Of a stretch of DNA of 63,772 nt, positions 1 to 7,964 are shown one piece after another. The position numbers were made by a program, and so were the translations under genes. The DNA comes from Kitasatospora aureofaciens. GTDB taxonomy: Bacteria > Actinomycetota > Actinomycetes > Streptomycetales > Streptomycetaceae. The notes below the pieces were generated by a model. It was not told where the DNA came from, ran no database searches, and worked only from the letters and a program-made list of their open reading frames with translations. The stretch's first letter is position 1. Each line of letters opens with the position of its first letter. The DNA lies in NCBI RefSeq assembly GCF_001188955.3, contig NZ_JPRF03000039.1:1-63772 (forward strand). The letters run 5' to 3'.

Positions 1-1
1 G

Positions 2-190
2 ATGCCCGAACCGGACGTGGCCGACCTGCGCCGCGCCGCCCGCGACCTCGGCGGCGCCCTGGAGGACGCGCTGACCTACCGGCAGGTCCTGGAGGTCGGG
101 GCCGCCGAGGCCGCCGCCCGGCGCCCCTCTCCCCGAGCAGCGCGCTCACTTGGAGGGCCGGCTGGGGCGGCTCACCGATGGTGACGAATA
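2..190 (+). pseudogene. GntR/FadR-type regulator fragment (FCD domain), frameshifted
   Basis: The first ~40 codons (frame from position 2) read like the start of an FCD ligand-binding domain of FadR-type GntR regulators, with the pattern ADLRRAARDLGGALEDAL followed by TYRQVLEVGAAEAAARR. Near 125 the frame breaks. The plausible continuation, LPEQRAHLEGRLGRLTDGDE, lies in the next frame (codons from 126) and stops at 188-190. The rest of the FCD domain is missing and no winged-helix domain is in the window, although an upstream part may lie outside it. I infer a decayed regulator gene that is both frameshifted and truncated. Family assignment rests on pattern recall only. Confidence 0.5.
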
Positions 191-259
191 GTGCCGAAAA
201 GTGACATACCCAGCAGGACCCAGGCTATCCCGGCCGCCGGGTCGTCTTGTTCGATTGAC

Positions 260-706
260 CTATCCGGCGGCTTGCGCGTCATCCGCCGGCGCGAGCAGTT
301 CGGCGACGTGCGGCAGCACCTCGCGGTCGTGCTCGATCCAGTCCACGGAGTCCAGCTCGGCCGCGCCCAGCCAGCGCAGCTCGTCGTGGTCCGCCAGCGG
401 GCTCGGCTCACCGGCCAGCAGCTCGGCGGCCCAGAACCGCAGCTCCAGCCCCGGGCGCACGGTCCACGCGCCGGGCAGCCGCCGCAGCGCCCGCGCCCGT
501 ACGCCCAGCTCCTCCAGCAGTTCGCGCTCCAGCGTCTGCGCCTCGGTCTCCCCCGGCTCGGCCTTGCCGCCGGGGAACTCCCAGCGCCCGGCGACCGGGG
601 CGGGCGCGCTGCGCCGGGCGGCGAGCACCCGGCCGTCGCGGATCAGCGCGCCGCCGACGACGATCCGCAGCGGGGTGGCGTCGGGGGTCCGGCCGGTCTG
701 TTCCAT
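260..706 (-). CDS. Nudix hydrolase, MutT-like
   Basis: The protein has 148 residues, the usual size for a single-domain MutT protein. The Nudix box is complete, with G47, E53, R61, E62, E65, E66 and G68 fitting GX5EX7REUXEEXGU, and is preceded by WEFPGG. The beta strand VVGGALIRDGRVLAARR near residue 17 is typical of CTP pyrophosphohydrolase / 8-oxo-dGTP diphosphatase relatives. Such enzymes hydrolyse oxidised or non-canonical nucleoside triphosphates to monophosphate and pyrophosphate in the cytoplasm. The ATG at 706 is the natural start. A small gene ends 10 bases upstream on the same strand, so the two may be co-transcribed. The exact substrate cannot be told from sequence. Confidence 0.9.
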   Translation of the reverse strand: MEQTGRTPDATPLRIVVGGALIRDGRVLAARRSAPAPVAGRWEFPGGKAEPGETEAQTLERELLEELGVRARALRRLPGAWTVRPGLELRFWAAELLAGEPSPLADHDELRWLGAAELDSVDWIEHDREVLPHVAELLAPADDAQAAG

Positions 707-715
707 GCCGCGACC

Positions 716-880
716 CTACGGGGCGGGGTCCGTCGGCTCGGACTCGACCCAGTACAGCTGCTTGTGGCCGCGCGCCTCGAACTCGGCCGCCAGGCGTCGC
801 GCCTCGGCCTCGGCCAGGCCCCTGGCGACCAGGAAGCGGTTGCCGTTGTCGTCCTGCCGCATCACCCGAAAGGTGCCCAT
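716..880 (-). CDS. Small SPOR-like conserved protein
   Basis: The predicted protein has 54 residues: it begins MGTFRVMRQDDNGNRFLVAR and ends with VESEPTDPAP. The central part (GLAEAEARRLAAEFEARGHK, then QLYWVE) fits the short conserved actinomycete proteins often labelled SPOR domain-containing. Their shared theme is a sequence for a modified residue-by-residue strand followed by a helix rich in Ala and Arg. It starts at an ATG (880) and ends 10 bases before the Nudix gene on the same strand. No signal peptide or membrane segment is visible. Its role is unknown. Confidence 0.7.
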   Translation of the reverse strand: MGTFRVMRQDDNGNRFLVARGLAEAEARRLAAEFEARGHKQLYWVESEPTDPAP

Positions 881-1039
881 GCGGGGGAGCGTACCGGCCC
901 GCCGGGCGACCTCGGCCGGAGTCCCCGCGGTGTCCCCGGCCGGCGTGGGGGTCGGGCCGGGGACACGCCGGTCACCCTACGGGGCGCGCGCTACCGGCAG
1001 GTATGGGCGGTGTTAACGCTGGGTAACCGGCGGAGCGGC

Positions 1040-2476
1040 TCAGGCCCGGAGGTCGGGCACCTGCTCGCCGGTGGACAGACCGAGCGCGCGCCGGATCTCC
1101 ACGCTGACCGGCACCGTCTTGGCAGTCAGCGCCCGGGCCCGGCGCAGATCGCCCGGCACGTCGTCGCCGGAGGCCGCGGCGTCCCAGGCGGTGGCCGCCT
1201 GGGTCTGGGTCGCGGCCAGCTTGTCGACCTTCGGCTGGATGTCGGTCGGCCACTCCGCGGTCGGCTTGCGCAGGGCGGCGGCCTCGGCCCGGGAGGCGGC
1301 GGCCATCCGCCGGGCCCAGGAGCGGTACTCGGCCTCGGCGACGGCCACGTCCTTCTTCGGCTCGTCCGCGTACACCGCGCCGAAGCCCCGGACGGCGTCC
1401 AGGTAGGCCAGCTGAACGGAGGTCAGGGTGCGGCGGTCGGTGCGGACCGTCCCCAGGTGCTGGTCGTCGCGGTCCTCGAAGGCGCAGGTGACGTACCGTT
1501 CGCCGGCCGCCCAGTTGCCCGCGCTCGGGTAGAGGTAGACGTCGTCCATGCCGTCCGGGACGGCCCACTGGTCCAGCGCGTAGTCGTCGAGCACTGTGCG
1601 GCACAGCGTGGTGGCGCGCTCGCGGACGACGGTCGCTCCCGGGTACGGGCCGCTGCTGTCCGGGATCCTGGCGGTGCCGGCCACCTCGCCGTGGTGCGGG
1701 TCGGAGCAGACCACCCGGCGCACCCAGTAGACCGTCTCGTCGCCGTTCTCGTCCGTCTTCCCGGTCACATCGGGCGAGTTGTAGCAGTCCCCGGCCTTCA
1801 GGGCGGACCAGCGGACGGACCCGGCCGGCGGTTTCTGGGCGTATCCGCCGCCGGGCCCGCCCCGCGCGGGGCCGAAGTCCCCCGCGCCCAGGGCGAGCGA
1901 CAGCAGCAGCGTGCCCGCCACGCCGAGCACCAGTCCGGTCACCGCCATGCCGCGGCCGCGCTGCCCGCGGCGGTTGATCTGGACCAGCGCGACGATCCCG
2001 AAGACCAGGGCCACCGGCGAGAGCAGGCTCAGGCCGGTCGCCAGGGAGCCGACGGCGAAGCCGTTGGTGCGCGGCTCCGGCTGGGGGTTGTAGGGGTGGT
2101 GGGCGTACGGCGGGTACGGGTGCTGGTTCGAGCGCGGGTCGGGGTTCGGGTAGGGGTCACCGGGCCGGAAGCCGGACTCGGCGGAGGGCGGCACCGAGGC
2201 CCAGCCGCCGGCGGGCAGCGGCGGGGGCGGCGGCTGGGGCGGGGCCTGCGAGGGGGCCGGGGCGGCCTGGGCGGGCCGGTCGGCCGGTGGAGCCCAGGGG
2301 TCGGCGGGGTCCTGCGGCTCCTCGGCGTCCGGGGTCGCGGCCTCCGGCTCCGCGGTGTCCGGGATCCCGGCCTTCGGCTCCCCGGCCTTCGGCTCCGCGG
2401 TGTCCGGGTCCTTGCGGAAGTCCACCCGCGGGTCCGGCCCCGGAGCGGCGGGCAGCTCGGACTCAGGCTTGGACAC
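1040..2476 (-). CDS. Membrane protein: Pro-rich N-terminus, DUF4190 and septum-formation-like domain
   Basis: The protein has 478 residues. Residues 1 to ~130 are cytosolic and low in complexity, rich in Pro, Ala and Glu, with imperfect repeats of the type AEPKAGEPKAGIPDTAEPEA. Two hydrophobic segments follow (FAVGSLATGLSLLSPVALV and MAVTGLVLGVAGTLLLSLAL) joined by an INRRGQRGRG loop, the DUF4190 pattern. The external part (from ~residue 220) starts VRWSALKAGDCYNSP and keeps paired cysteines (GDCYN, VVCSDPHHGEV, TLCRTV, YVTCAF), as in the septum-formation domain PF13845. I infer a membrane-anchored envelope protein. It is annotated by family only; the precise role is unknown. The ATG at 2476 is the only sensible start. 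Confidence 0.8.
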   Translation of the reverse strand: MSKPESELPAAPGPDPRVDFRKDPDTAEPKAGEPKAGIPDTAEPEAATPDAEEPQDPADPWAPPADRPAQAAPAPSQAPPQPPPPPLPAGGWASVPPSAESGFRPGDPYPNPDPRSNQHPYPPYAHHPYNPQPEPRTNGFAVGSLATGLSLLSPVALVFGIVALVQINRRGQRGRGMAVTGLVLGVAGTLLLSLALGAGDFGPARGGPGGGYAQKPPAGSVRWSALKAGDCYNSPDVTGKTDENGDETVYWVRRVVCSDPHHGEVAGTARIPDSSGPYPGATVVRERATTLCRTVLDDYALDQWAVPDGMDDVYLYPSAGNWAAGERYVTCAFEDRDDQHLGTVRTDRRTLTSVQLAYLDAVRGFGAVYADEPKKDVAVAEAEYRSWARRMAAASRAEAAALRKPTAEWPTDIQPKVDKLAATQTQAATAWDAAASGDDVPGDLRRARALTAKTVPVSVEIRRALGLSTGEQVPDLRA

Positions 2477-2629
2477 GTGGACTCCCCCTGCCCGCCGGGG
2501 CGGGCCTCGACTCGGCGTTTCGGCTTCGGCGCCGCCGCTCGGGCCGGACGGGCCCGATGCGAACGGTCGCGCGACTTTACCCGATCTTTCCGAACGCCCG
2601 CCCGCGCGTCGGCCTCCCCGACCGCCCGC

Positions 2630-3445
2630 TCAGACCCGGGCCAGGACCTCGCCGTGGATCATCGAGAACCACCCGTCCTCGGCGGCGCTCCACTCCCGCC
2701 AGCCGTCCGCGATCCGCTCCAGCTCGGCCCGGTCCGCGAAGCCCCGTTCCACGGCCGTCCGGCCGAAGGCCGTACCGGTCACCCGGTCCGCCCACATCCC
2801 GCCCCACCACTCGCGCCGCTCGGGCGTCGCGAAGGTCCAGGTGCCGGTGGTCACGGTCACCTCGGTGAGACCGGCCGCGCGGGCCCAGGACAGCAGCCGA
2901 CGCCCGGCGTCCGGCTCGCCGCCGTTGGCGCGGGCGGTCCGCCGGTACAGCTCCAGCCAGCGGTCCAGCGCGGGCGCCTCCGGGTACCAGGTCATCGAGG
3001 CGTAGTCGACGTCCCGGGCCGCGACCACCCCGCCGGGCGTCGTCACCCGGCGCATCTCGCGCAGCGCGGCCACCGGATCGGCCAGGTGCTGCAGCACCTG
3101 GTGGGCGTGCACCACGTCGAACTCGCCGTCCCGGTAAGGCAGTCGGTGCACGTCCGCGAGTTCGAACACCACGTTGGACAGGCCGCGCCCGGCGACGTAC
3201 CCGGCGGCCTGTTCCAGCACCTCGGCGGAGGCGTCGACGGCCACCACCCGGCCGCCGGGGCCGACCAGCTCGGCCAGGTCGGCGGTGATCGTGCCGGGGC
3301 CGCAGCCGACGTCCAACAGCGCCTGCCCGGGCCGCAGTTGACCCAGCAGATAGGCGGCGGAGTCGGCCGCGGTACGGGAGCGGTGCGAGCGCAGCACCGC
3401 CTCCTGGTGGCCGTGGGTGTAGGCGGCGGGCTGCGATCCGGACAT
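2630..3445 (-). CDS. Class I SAM-dependent methyltransferase
   Basis: The protein has 271 residues. The SAM-binding motif I is LLDVGCGPGTITADLAEL near residue 45, followed by the acidic end of strand 2 in VVAVDASAEVLEQA and motif II/III in FDVVHAHQVLQHLADPVAAL. This is the UbiE/Methyltransf_11 type. The C-terminal third (DRWLELYRRTARANGGEPDA, then GRRLLSWARAAGL) matches many streptomycete UbiE-like proteins. A GGGGGAG stretch sits just upstream of the ATG at 3445. It is divergent from the reductase gene at 3624, so the 178-base gap should hold both promoters. The substrate is unknown. Confidence 0.85.
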   Translation of the reverse strand: MSGSQPAAYTHGHQEAVLRSHRSRTAADSAAYLLGQLRPGQALLDVGCGPGTITADLAELVGPGGRVVAVDASAEVLEQAAGYVAGRGLSNVVFELADVHRLPYRDGEFDVVHAHQVLQHLADPVAALREMRRVTTPGGVVAARDVDYASMTWYPEAPALDRWLELYRRTARANGGEPDAGRRLLSWARAAGLTEVTVTTGTWTFATPERREWWGGMWADRVTGTAFGRTAVERGFADRAELERIADGWREWSAAEDGWFSMIHGEVLARV

Positions 3446-3623
3446 GGGTCTCCCCCAAGAGGCGTGGTCGGTCTTCCGTTTCCGCGACGCCCTCGACGCT
3501 ACGCCCCGTCCCGTATGGCGAGAAGAACCATCTCACATGGCGGCCACCGGTCGGCCCGTTCGGGCCCGCCCGCCGTACCGTGGAGGCGCCCGACCGAACG
3601 GCCCCGACAGAACGGTCCCGCCC

Positions 3624-4316
3624 ATGCCCGGCCCCGGCCAGCGCCCTTTCGTCCTGCTGAGCGCCGCCGTGTCGCTCGACGGCCACCTCGACGACGCCTC
3701 CCCCGACCGCCTGCTGCTCTCCAACGCCGCCGACTTCGACCGGGTCGACGAGGAGCGGGCGGCGGCCGACGCGGTCCTGGTCGGCGGCAACACCCTGCGC
3801 GCGGACAACCCGCGGCTGCTGGTCAACGACCCCGCACGCCGGGCCGCCCGGCTGGCGGCCGGGCGGCCCGAGTACCCGCTGAAGGTGACCCTCAGCGCGA
3901 GCGGCGCGCTCGACGCCGGGCTGCGGTTCTGGCACACCGGCGGCGCGAAGCTCGCCTACACCACGGAGGCCGGGGCGGCCGTGCTGCGGCCCCGGCTCGA
4001 CGGGCTGTCCGAGGTGGTCGCGCTCAGCGGCTCGGTGGACCTCGGCGCGGTGCTGGACGACCTGGGCGCGCGCGGGGTGCGCCGGCTGATGGTCGAGGGC
4101 GGCGGCGGGGTGCACACCCAGTTCCTCGCCCGCGGCCTGGCGGACGAACTACAGCTGGCGGTCGCCCCGCTGCTGGTCGGCCAGGCCGAGGCGCCGCGGT
4201 TCGTCCGCCCGGCCGCTTTCCCGGGCGGGCCGGGCCGGCGGATGCGGCTGCTGGAGGCACGTACGGTGGGCGACGTCGTCCTGCTCAGGTACGCCCCGAA
4301 GGAGCCCGCGCCGTGA
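3624..4316 (+). CDS. RibD C-terminal-type reductase (dihydrofolate reductase fold)
   Basis: The protein has 230 residues and consists only of the reductase half of RibD. Evidence: RPFVLLSAAVSLDGHLDD at the N-terminus, the NADP-binding region ADAVLVGGNTLRADNPRLLV, and the MVEGGGGVHTQFLARGLADE motif near residue 155. Family knowledge: this domain reduces the ribosyl group of the deaminated riboflavin pyrimidine intermediate using NADPH. The start chosen is ATG 3624; an open frame extends 60 codons further upstream but reads as promoter sequence. Its stop TGA overlaps the GTG of the deaminase gene by three bases, so the pair is translationally coupled. Together they look like RibD split in two, with the domain order of bacterial RibD reversed. 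Confidence 0.88.
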   Translation: MPGPGQRPFVLLSAAVSLDGHLDDASPDRLLLSNAADFDRVDEERAAADAVLVGGNTLRADNPRLLVNDPARRAARLAAGRPEYPLKVTLSASGALDAGLRFWHTGGAKLAYTTEAGAAVLRPRLDGLSEVVALSGSVDLGAVLDDLGARGVRRLMVEGGGGVHTQFLARGLADELQLAVAPLLVGQAEAPRFVRPAAFPGGPGRRMRLLEARTVGDVVLLRYAPKEPAP

Positions 4317-4771
4317 ACCGCCCCACGACCACCGACCTCGACCACCTGCGCCGGGCCGTCGAGCTGTCCCGTCGCTGCCCGCCCTCCGGTACGGCCTTCT
4401 CGGTCGGCGCGGTCATCGTCGGCGCCGACGGCCGGGTGCTGGCCGAGGGCTTCAGCCGGGAGACGGACGCGCACGACCATGCCGAGGAGGCGGCCCTGGC
4501 CAAGCTCCCGGCGGGCGACCCCCGCCTGCGCGGGGCGACCGTCTACAGCAGCCTGGAGCCGTGCGGCCGGCGCGCCTCGCGGCCGGTGCCGTGCGCCCGG
4601 CTGCTCATCGCGGCGGGCGTGCCGCGGGTGGTGGTCGCCTGGCGCGAGCCGGACCTGTTCGTCACGGACTGCCAGGGCACGGCACTGCTGGAGGCGGCCG
4701 GGATCGAGGTGGTGGAGCTGGCGGAGCTCGCTGAGGAGGCCCGGGAGGTCAACGCCCATCTGTTCGGATGA
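4313..4771 (+). CDS. RibD-type pyrimidine deaminase (stand-alone)
   Basis: The protein has 152 residues and the cytidine-deaminase fold. The zinc site is visible as HDHAEEAAL (His, catalytic Glu) and EPCGRRASRPVPC (two Cys). The second motif lacks the His of the usual PCxHxGxTPPC of RibD, so it is a variant. It continues ARLLIAAGVPRVVVAWREPD, as in RibD-type deaminases. Family knowledge: it deaminates the 2,5-diamino-6-ribosylamino-pyrimidinone phosphate in riboflavin synthesis; other deaminase substrates cannot be excluded. The GTG start at 4313 overlaps the reductase stop (GTGA), which fixes it. An AT-rich stretch follows the stop. Confidence 0.85.
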   Translation: MNRPTTTDLDHLRRAVELSRRCPPSGTAFSVGAVIVGADGRVLAEGFSRETDAHDHAEEAALAKLPAGDPRLRGATVYSSLEPCGRRASRPVPCARLLIAAGVPRVVVAWREPDLFVTDCQGTALLEAAGIEVVELAELAEEAREVNAHLFG

Positions 4772-4847
4772 TCTTTTGTATCATTTAGAAACAAAGGGCT
4801 CGTCTTCACCGACGTCCGCCGCCATTCTCGCCCCCCGGAGCCGCCCC

Positions 4848-5513
4848 GTGCCCGCCACCCCCGTCCGGTTCACCGCCAGCGCCCTCCTCCTCGACATGGA
4901 CGGCACCCTGGTCAACTCCGACGCCGTGGTCGAGCGCTGCTGGAGCCGCTGGGCCGAGCGCCACGGCCTCGACCCCGTCGCGGCGCTCGCCGTCGTCCAC
5001 GGCCGCCAGGGCCACGCGACCATGGCCGAACTGCTGCCGAACCGCCCGGTCGAGGTCAACCTCGCCGAGAACCAGCAGATGCTCGCCGAGGAGCGCGCCG
5101 ACACCGAGGGCGTGGTCGAGGTCCCCGGCGCCGACGCCTTCCTCGCCTCGCTGACCGGCCTGCCGCACGCCCTGGTCACCTCCGCCGACCTGCCGCTCGC
5201 CCGGATCCGGATGGACGCCGCCGGCCTCCCGATGCCGCCCGTCCTGGTCACCGCCGAGTCCGTCGGCGCCAGCAAGCCCGATCCCGAGGGCTTCCTCAAG
5301 GGCGCCGCCGCCCTCGGCTTCGCCCCCGCCGACTGCCTCGCCTTCGAGGACTCCGGCGCCGGCATCGCCGCCGCCCGCGCGGCCGGCATGCGCGTCATCG
5401 GCATCGGCCCCCGGGCCGCCGCCCACCACCCCGACGCCCTCGCCCCCACCCTCGAAGCCGTCACCGTCACCACCGCCCCCGACGGCACCCTCACCCTCAC
5501 CGTCCGGGCCTGA
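4848..5513 (+). CDS. HAD-family phosphatase (beta-phosphoglucomutase / sugar-phosphatase type)
   Basis: The protein has 221 residues. Motif I is LLLDMDGTLVNSD with the nucleophile Asp16 and acid/base Asp18. Motif II is ALVTSAD, motif III is the Lys of GASKPDPEGF, and motif IV is CLAFEDSGAGIAAARAAGM. A helical cap lies between motifs I and II. This is the DhaG/GPP-like subgroup that dephosphorylates small sugar phosphates. The GTG start at 4848 is supported by a GGAG seven bases upstream; no ATG lies in frame nearby. An AT-rich stretch at 4769-4800 (atcttttgtatcatttagaa) may hold the promoter. A strong hairpin follows the stop. Confidence 0.87.
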   Translation: MPATPVRFTASALLLDMDGTLVNSDAVVERCWSRWAERHGLDPVAALAVVHGRQGHATMAELLPNRPVEVNLAENQQMLAEERADTEGVVEVPGADAFLASLTGLPHALVTSADLPLARIRMDAAGLPMPPVLVTAESVGASKPDPEGFLKGAAALGFAPADCLAFEDSGAGIAAARAAGMRVIGIGPRAAAHHPDALAPTLEAVTVTTAPDGTLTLTVRA

Positions 5514-5523
5514 CCCGGCAGCG

Positions 5524-5564
5524 CCGCAGGGGCCGGACTCCGAAAGGAAGTCCGGCCCCTGCGG
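5524..5564. terminator. Bidirectional hairpin between convergent HAD and ychF genes
   Basis: Perfect 16-base arms (ccgcaggggccggact at 5524 and its complement ending at 5564) flank a purine-rich loop. It lies 10 bases after the HAD stop and 20 bases beyond the ychF stop. It has no long T-tract, as usual in streptomycetes. Confidence 0.85.
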
Positions 5565-5583
5565 AGGGAGTTGGGCGGTCCGG

Positions 5584-6657
5584 TCAGACGTTGAAGCGGA
5601 ACTCCACCACGTCGCCGTCCTGCATGACGTACTCCTTGCCCTCGATGCGGGCCTTGCCCTTGGCGCGGGCCTCGGCGGTGGAGCCGGCCTCGACCAGGTC
5701 GGCGAAGGCGATCACCTCGGCCTTGATGAAGCCCTTCTGGAAGTCGGTGTGGATGACTCCGGCGGCCTCGGGGGCGGTGGCGCCCTTCTTGATGGTCCAG
5801 GCGCGGGTCTCCTTGGGGCCTGCCGTGAGGTAGGTCTGCAGGCCCAGGGTGTCGAAGCCGACGCGGGCGAGGGTGGCGAGGCCGGGCTCCTCCTGGCCCA
5901 TGGACTGGAGGAGTTCGAGGGCCTCGTCGTCGTCGAGCTCGATCAGCTCGGACTCGATCTTGGCGTTGAGGAAGATCGCCTCGGCCGGGGCGACCAGCGC
6001 GCGCTGGGCGTCCTTGAACTCCTCGTCGGCCAGCTCGTCCTCGTCCACGTTGAAGACGTAGAGGAAGGGCTTGGCGGTCAGCAGGTGCAGCTCGCGGATC
6101 GGGGTGGTGTCGAAGCCCGCCTCGAAGAGGGTCTTGCCGGTCTCCAGGATCGCCTGCGCGGCCTCGGCGGCGGCCAGCACGGAGGCGGTCTCCTTCTTCA
6201 GGCGCGCCTCCTTCTGGAGCCGCGGCAGGACCTTCTCGATGGTCTGGAGGTCGGCCAGGATCAGCTCGGTGTGGATGGTCTCGATGTCGTCCTTGGGCGA
6301 CACCTTGCCGTCCACGTGCACCACGTCCGGGTCGGTGAAGGCGCGCACGACCTGGCAGATCGCGTCCGACTCGCGGATGTTGGCGAGGAACTTGTTGCCC
6401 AGGCCCTCGCCCTCGCTGGCGCCGCGCACGATGCCGGCGATGTCCACGAAGTCGACGGTGGCCGGGAGGATGCGCTGCGAGCCGAAGATCTCGGCGAGCT
6501 TGGCCAGCCGCTCGTCCGGGACGCCGACGACGCCGACGTTCGGCTCGATGGTGGCGAACGGGTAGTTGGCCGCCAGCACGTCGTTCTTGGTCAGGGCGTT
6601 GAACAGGGTCGACTTGCCGACGTTCGGCAGGCCGACGATTCCGATCGTGAGCGACAT
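5584..6657 (-). CDS. ychF: Redox-regulated ATPase YchF (OBG family)
   Basis: The protein has 357 residues, close to the usual ~360. The P-loop is GLPNVGKST (residues 9-17), and the switch region reads FVDIAGIVRGASEGEGLGNK. NVDED replaces the NKxD guanine-specificity motif, which explains the ATP preference known for this family. The C-terminal TGS domain ends KGKARIEGKEYVMQDGDVVE. Family knowledge: YchF binds ribosomes and the ATPase is involved in stress and redox control. The ATG at 6657 begins MSLTIGIVG as in other actinomycetes. It is monocistronic between the hairpin at 5524 and the VOC gene. Confidence 0.97.
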   Translation of the reverse strand: MSLTIGIVGLPNVGKSTLFNALTKNDVLAANYPFATIEPNVGVVGVPDERLAKLAEIFGSQRILPATVDFVDIAGIVRGASEGEGLGNKFLANIRESDAICQVVRAFTDPDVVHVDGKVSPKDDIETIHTELILADLQTIEKVLPRLQKEARLKKETASVLAAAEAAQAILETGKTLFEAGFDTTPIRELHLLTAKPFLYVFNVDEDELADEEFKDAQRALVAPAEAIFLNAKIESELIELDDDEALELLQSMGQEEPGLATLARVGFDTLGLQTYLTAGPKETRAWTIKKGATAPEAAGVIHTDFQKGFIKAEVIAFADLVEAGSTAEARAKGKARIEGKEYVMQDGDVVEFRFNV

Positions 6658-6741
6658 GAAGCGCAGTCCCGTGGGCTTGGAGGAGTTGGGTCGGCACCGT
6701 ACGGGCCGACCCCCAAGTCTACGGGCAGCGCTCCATACGCC

Positions 6742-7134
6742 TCACGCCTCGGTCGGGGCCGGCAGGGGCTCCAGGAACTCCAGCCGGTTGCCCAACCTGT
6801 CGGCGGAGTAGAAGCGGCGGTGGCCGGGGTGGTTGTCGTCCCAGGTCACCTCGTGGCCGTGTGCGGTGAGCCGCTCGGCCAGGGCGTCCAGCGAGCGCAC
6901 CAGGATGCCCGGGTGCCCCTTGCGGGCCGGGCGGAAGTCCGGGGTCACCCCGAGGTGCACCTCGACACCGCCGCCGCGGAACCAGCAGCCGCCGCGCGCC
7001 GCCAGCACCGGCGGCTTCCGGAGTTCGGTCATGCCGAGCACGCCGGACCAGAAGGCCCGGCACTCGTCCTCGGCGCCCGCCGGGATGTCGAGCTGGAAGT
7101 GGTCGATGCGTTCGAAGGTGAAGTCGGCACTCAC
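6742..7134 (-). CDS. VOC-superfamily (glyoxalase-fold) protein
   Basis: The protein has 130 residues with two beta-alpha-beta-beta-beta modules. The opening FTFERIDHFQLDIPAG and the closing RRFYSADRLGNRLEFLEPLP are typical of small glyoxalase/bleomycin-resistance/dioxygenase-like proteins. Candidate metal ligands are His in IDHFQLD, His in EVHLGVTPDF and Glu in NRLEFLEP. I take GTG at 7134 as start because GGGGGA lies five bases upstream; an in-frame ATG at 7155 has no clear ribosome site. The function is unknown beyond the fold. Detoxification of a small molecule is possible but not shown. Confidence 0.85.
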   Translation of the reverse strand: MSADFTFERIDHFQLDIPAGAEDECRAFWSGVLGMTELRKPPVLAARGGCWFRGGGVEVHLGVTPDFRPARKGHPGILVRSLDALAERLTAHGHEVTWDDNHPGHRRFYSADRLGNRLEFLEPLPAPTEA

Positions 7135-7295
7135 GCCAGTCCCCCGTGCGGTCATCTGATGATCGTTGCCTCGACTCAGTCCCGCAGGCCAGGGCTTTGA
7201 GTGACGATCACAGGAGTACGCCATTCGAAGACACGGGACAAGACCTGAACGGTCCATTACACAGTGTGGCGATGATCGGACCGTACGTTGGACGG

Positions 7296-7889
7296 ATGGA
7301 GCAGAGCATCCGTACCCAGCCGCCAGGGCCCAGACGCCGTCCGCCGAACGGCGCGGCCCCCGCCGCCGTCCCCGGGCCCGGCCGGGCTCCCGACGGCCCC
7401 CGGGACCCCGCCACTCCCCCCGCCCGGCTGCGCTCGGTGGCCGACCGGGCCGCCGCGGCGCGCCCGTCCACCCAGCGCCGGCTGCGGGTCTACGGGCGGC
7501 GCCGGACCGGCCGGCCGACCCGGCTGACCGCGATCGGCACCGGCGTGGCCGCGGTGCTGGCCACGCTCGCGGTGGCCGGCCTGGACCGGGGGCTCTTCGG
7601 TGACCTCGGCTGGCTGTTCGGCGTCGGCTACCTGGTGGTCTGCTTCCAGCTGGCCGTCCGGGTCCGCTACGCCGACCTGCTGGCCGCCCCGATCAGCGGG
7701 CCGATCGGCTTCGCGCTGGCCCTGGTGCTGCTCGCGCCGGTCAGCTCCCCGGGCATCACCGCCCAGCTGGTGGCGCTGGCGACGGGGCTGGCGCTGCGGG
7801 CCGGGTGGCTGTTCTCCGGCACCGGGCTGGCTGCGGTGATCGTGCTCGCCCGCTTCGTCGCCCAGCGCCGGATCCACCGCTCCCGCTGA
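7296..7889 (+). CDS. DUF6542 membrane protein
   Basis: The protein has 197 residues. Residues 1-~85 are Pro/Arg/Ala-rich and cytosolic. Then come about four hydrophobic segments: TAIGTGVAAVLATLAVAGL, LGWLFGVGYLVVCFQLAV, ISGPIGFALALVLLAPVS and FSGTGLAAVIVLARFVA. The charged loop VRVRYADLLAAPISGP is typical of the streptomycete family annotated DUF6542. It is divergent from the VOC gene and convergent with ppgK. Its role is unknown. ATG 7296 is chosen because upstream in-frame codons look like promoter sequence. Confidence 0.75.
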   Translation: MEQSIRTQPPGPRRRPPNGAAPAAVPGPGRAPDGPRDPATPPARLRSVADRAAAARPSTQRRLRVYGRRRTGRPTRLTAIGTGVAAVLATLAVAGLDRGLFGDLGWLFGVGYLVVCFQLAVRVRYADLLAAPISGPIGFALALVLLAPVSSPGITAQLVALATGLALRAGWLFSGTGLAAVIVLARFVAQRRIHRSR

Positions 7890-7964
7890 GCGGCCCGGGC
7901 GCGGGACCACGGGCGCAGGGTCACCGGCGCGGAGCACGGGCGCGACGTCACCGGCCCGGGGCCG

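Noticed and set aside
191..4771. A single 1526-codon open frame on the plus strand
   Set aside because: High-GC codon bias leaves shadow frames open. Only its last part (4313-4771) has protein-family patterns; the rest is antisense to the Nudix, membrane-protein and methyltransferase genes or is overlapped by the reductase gene.
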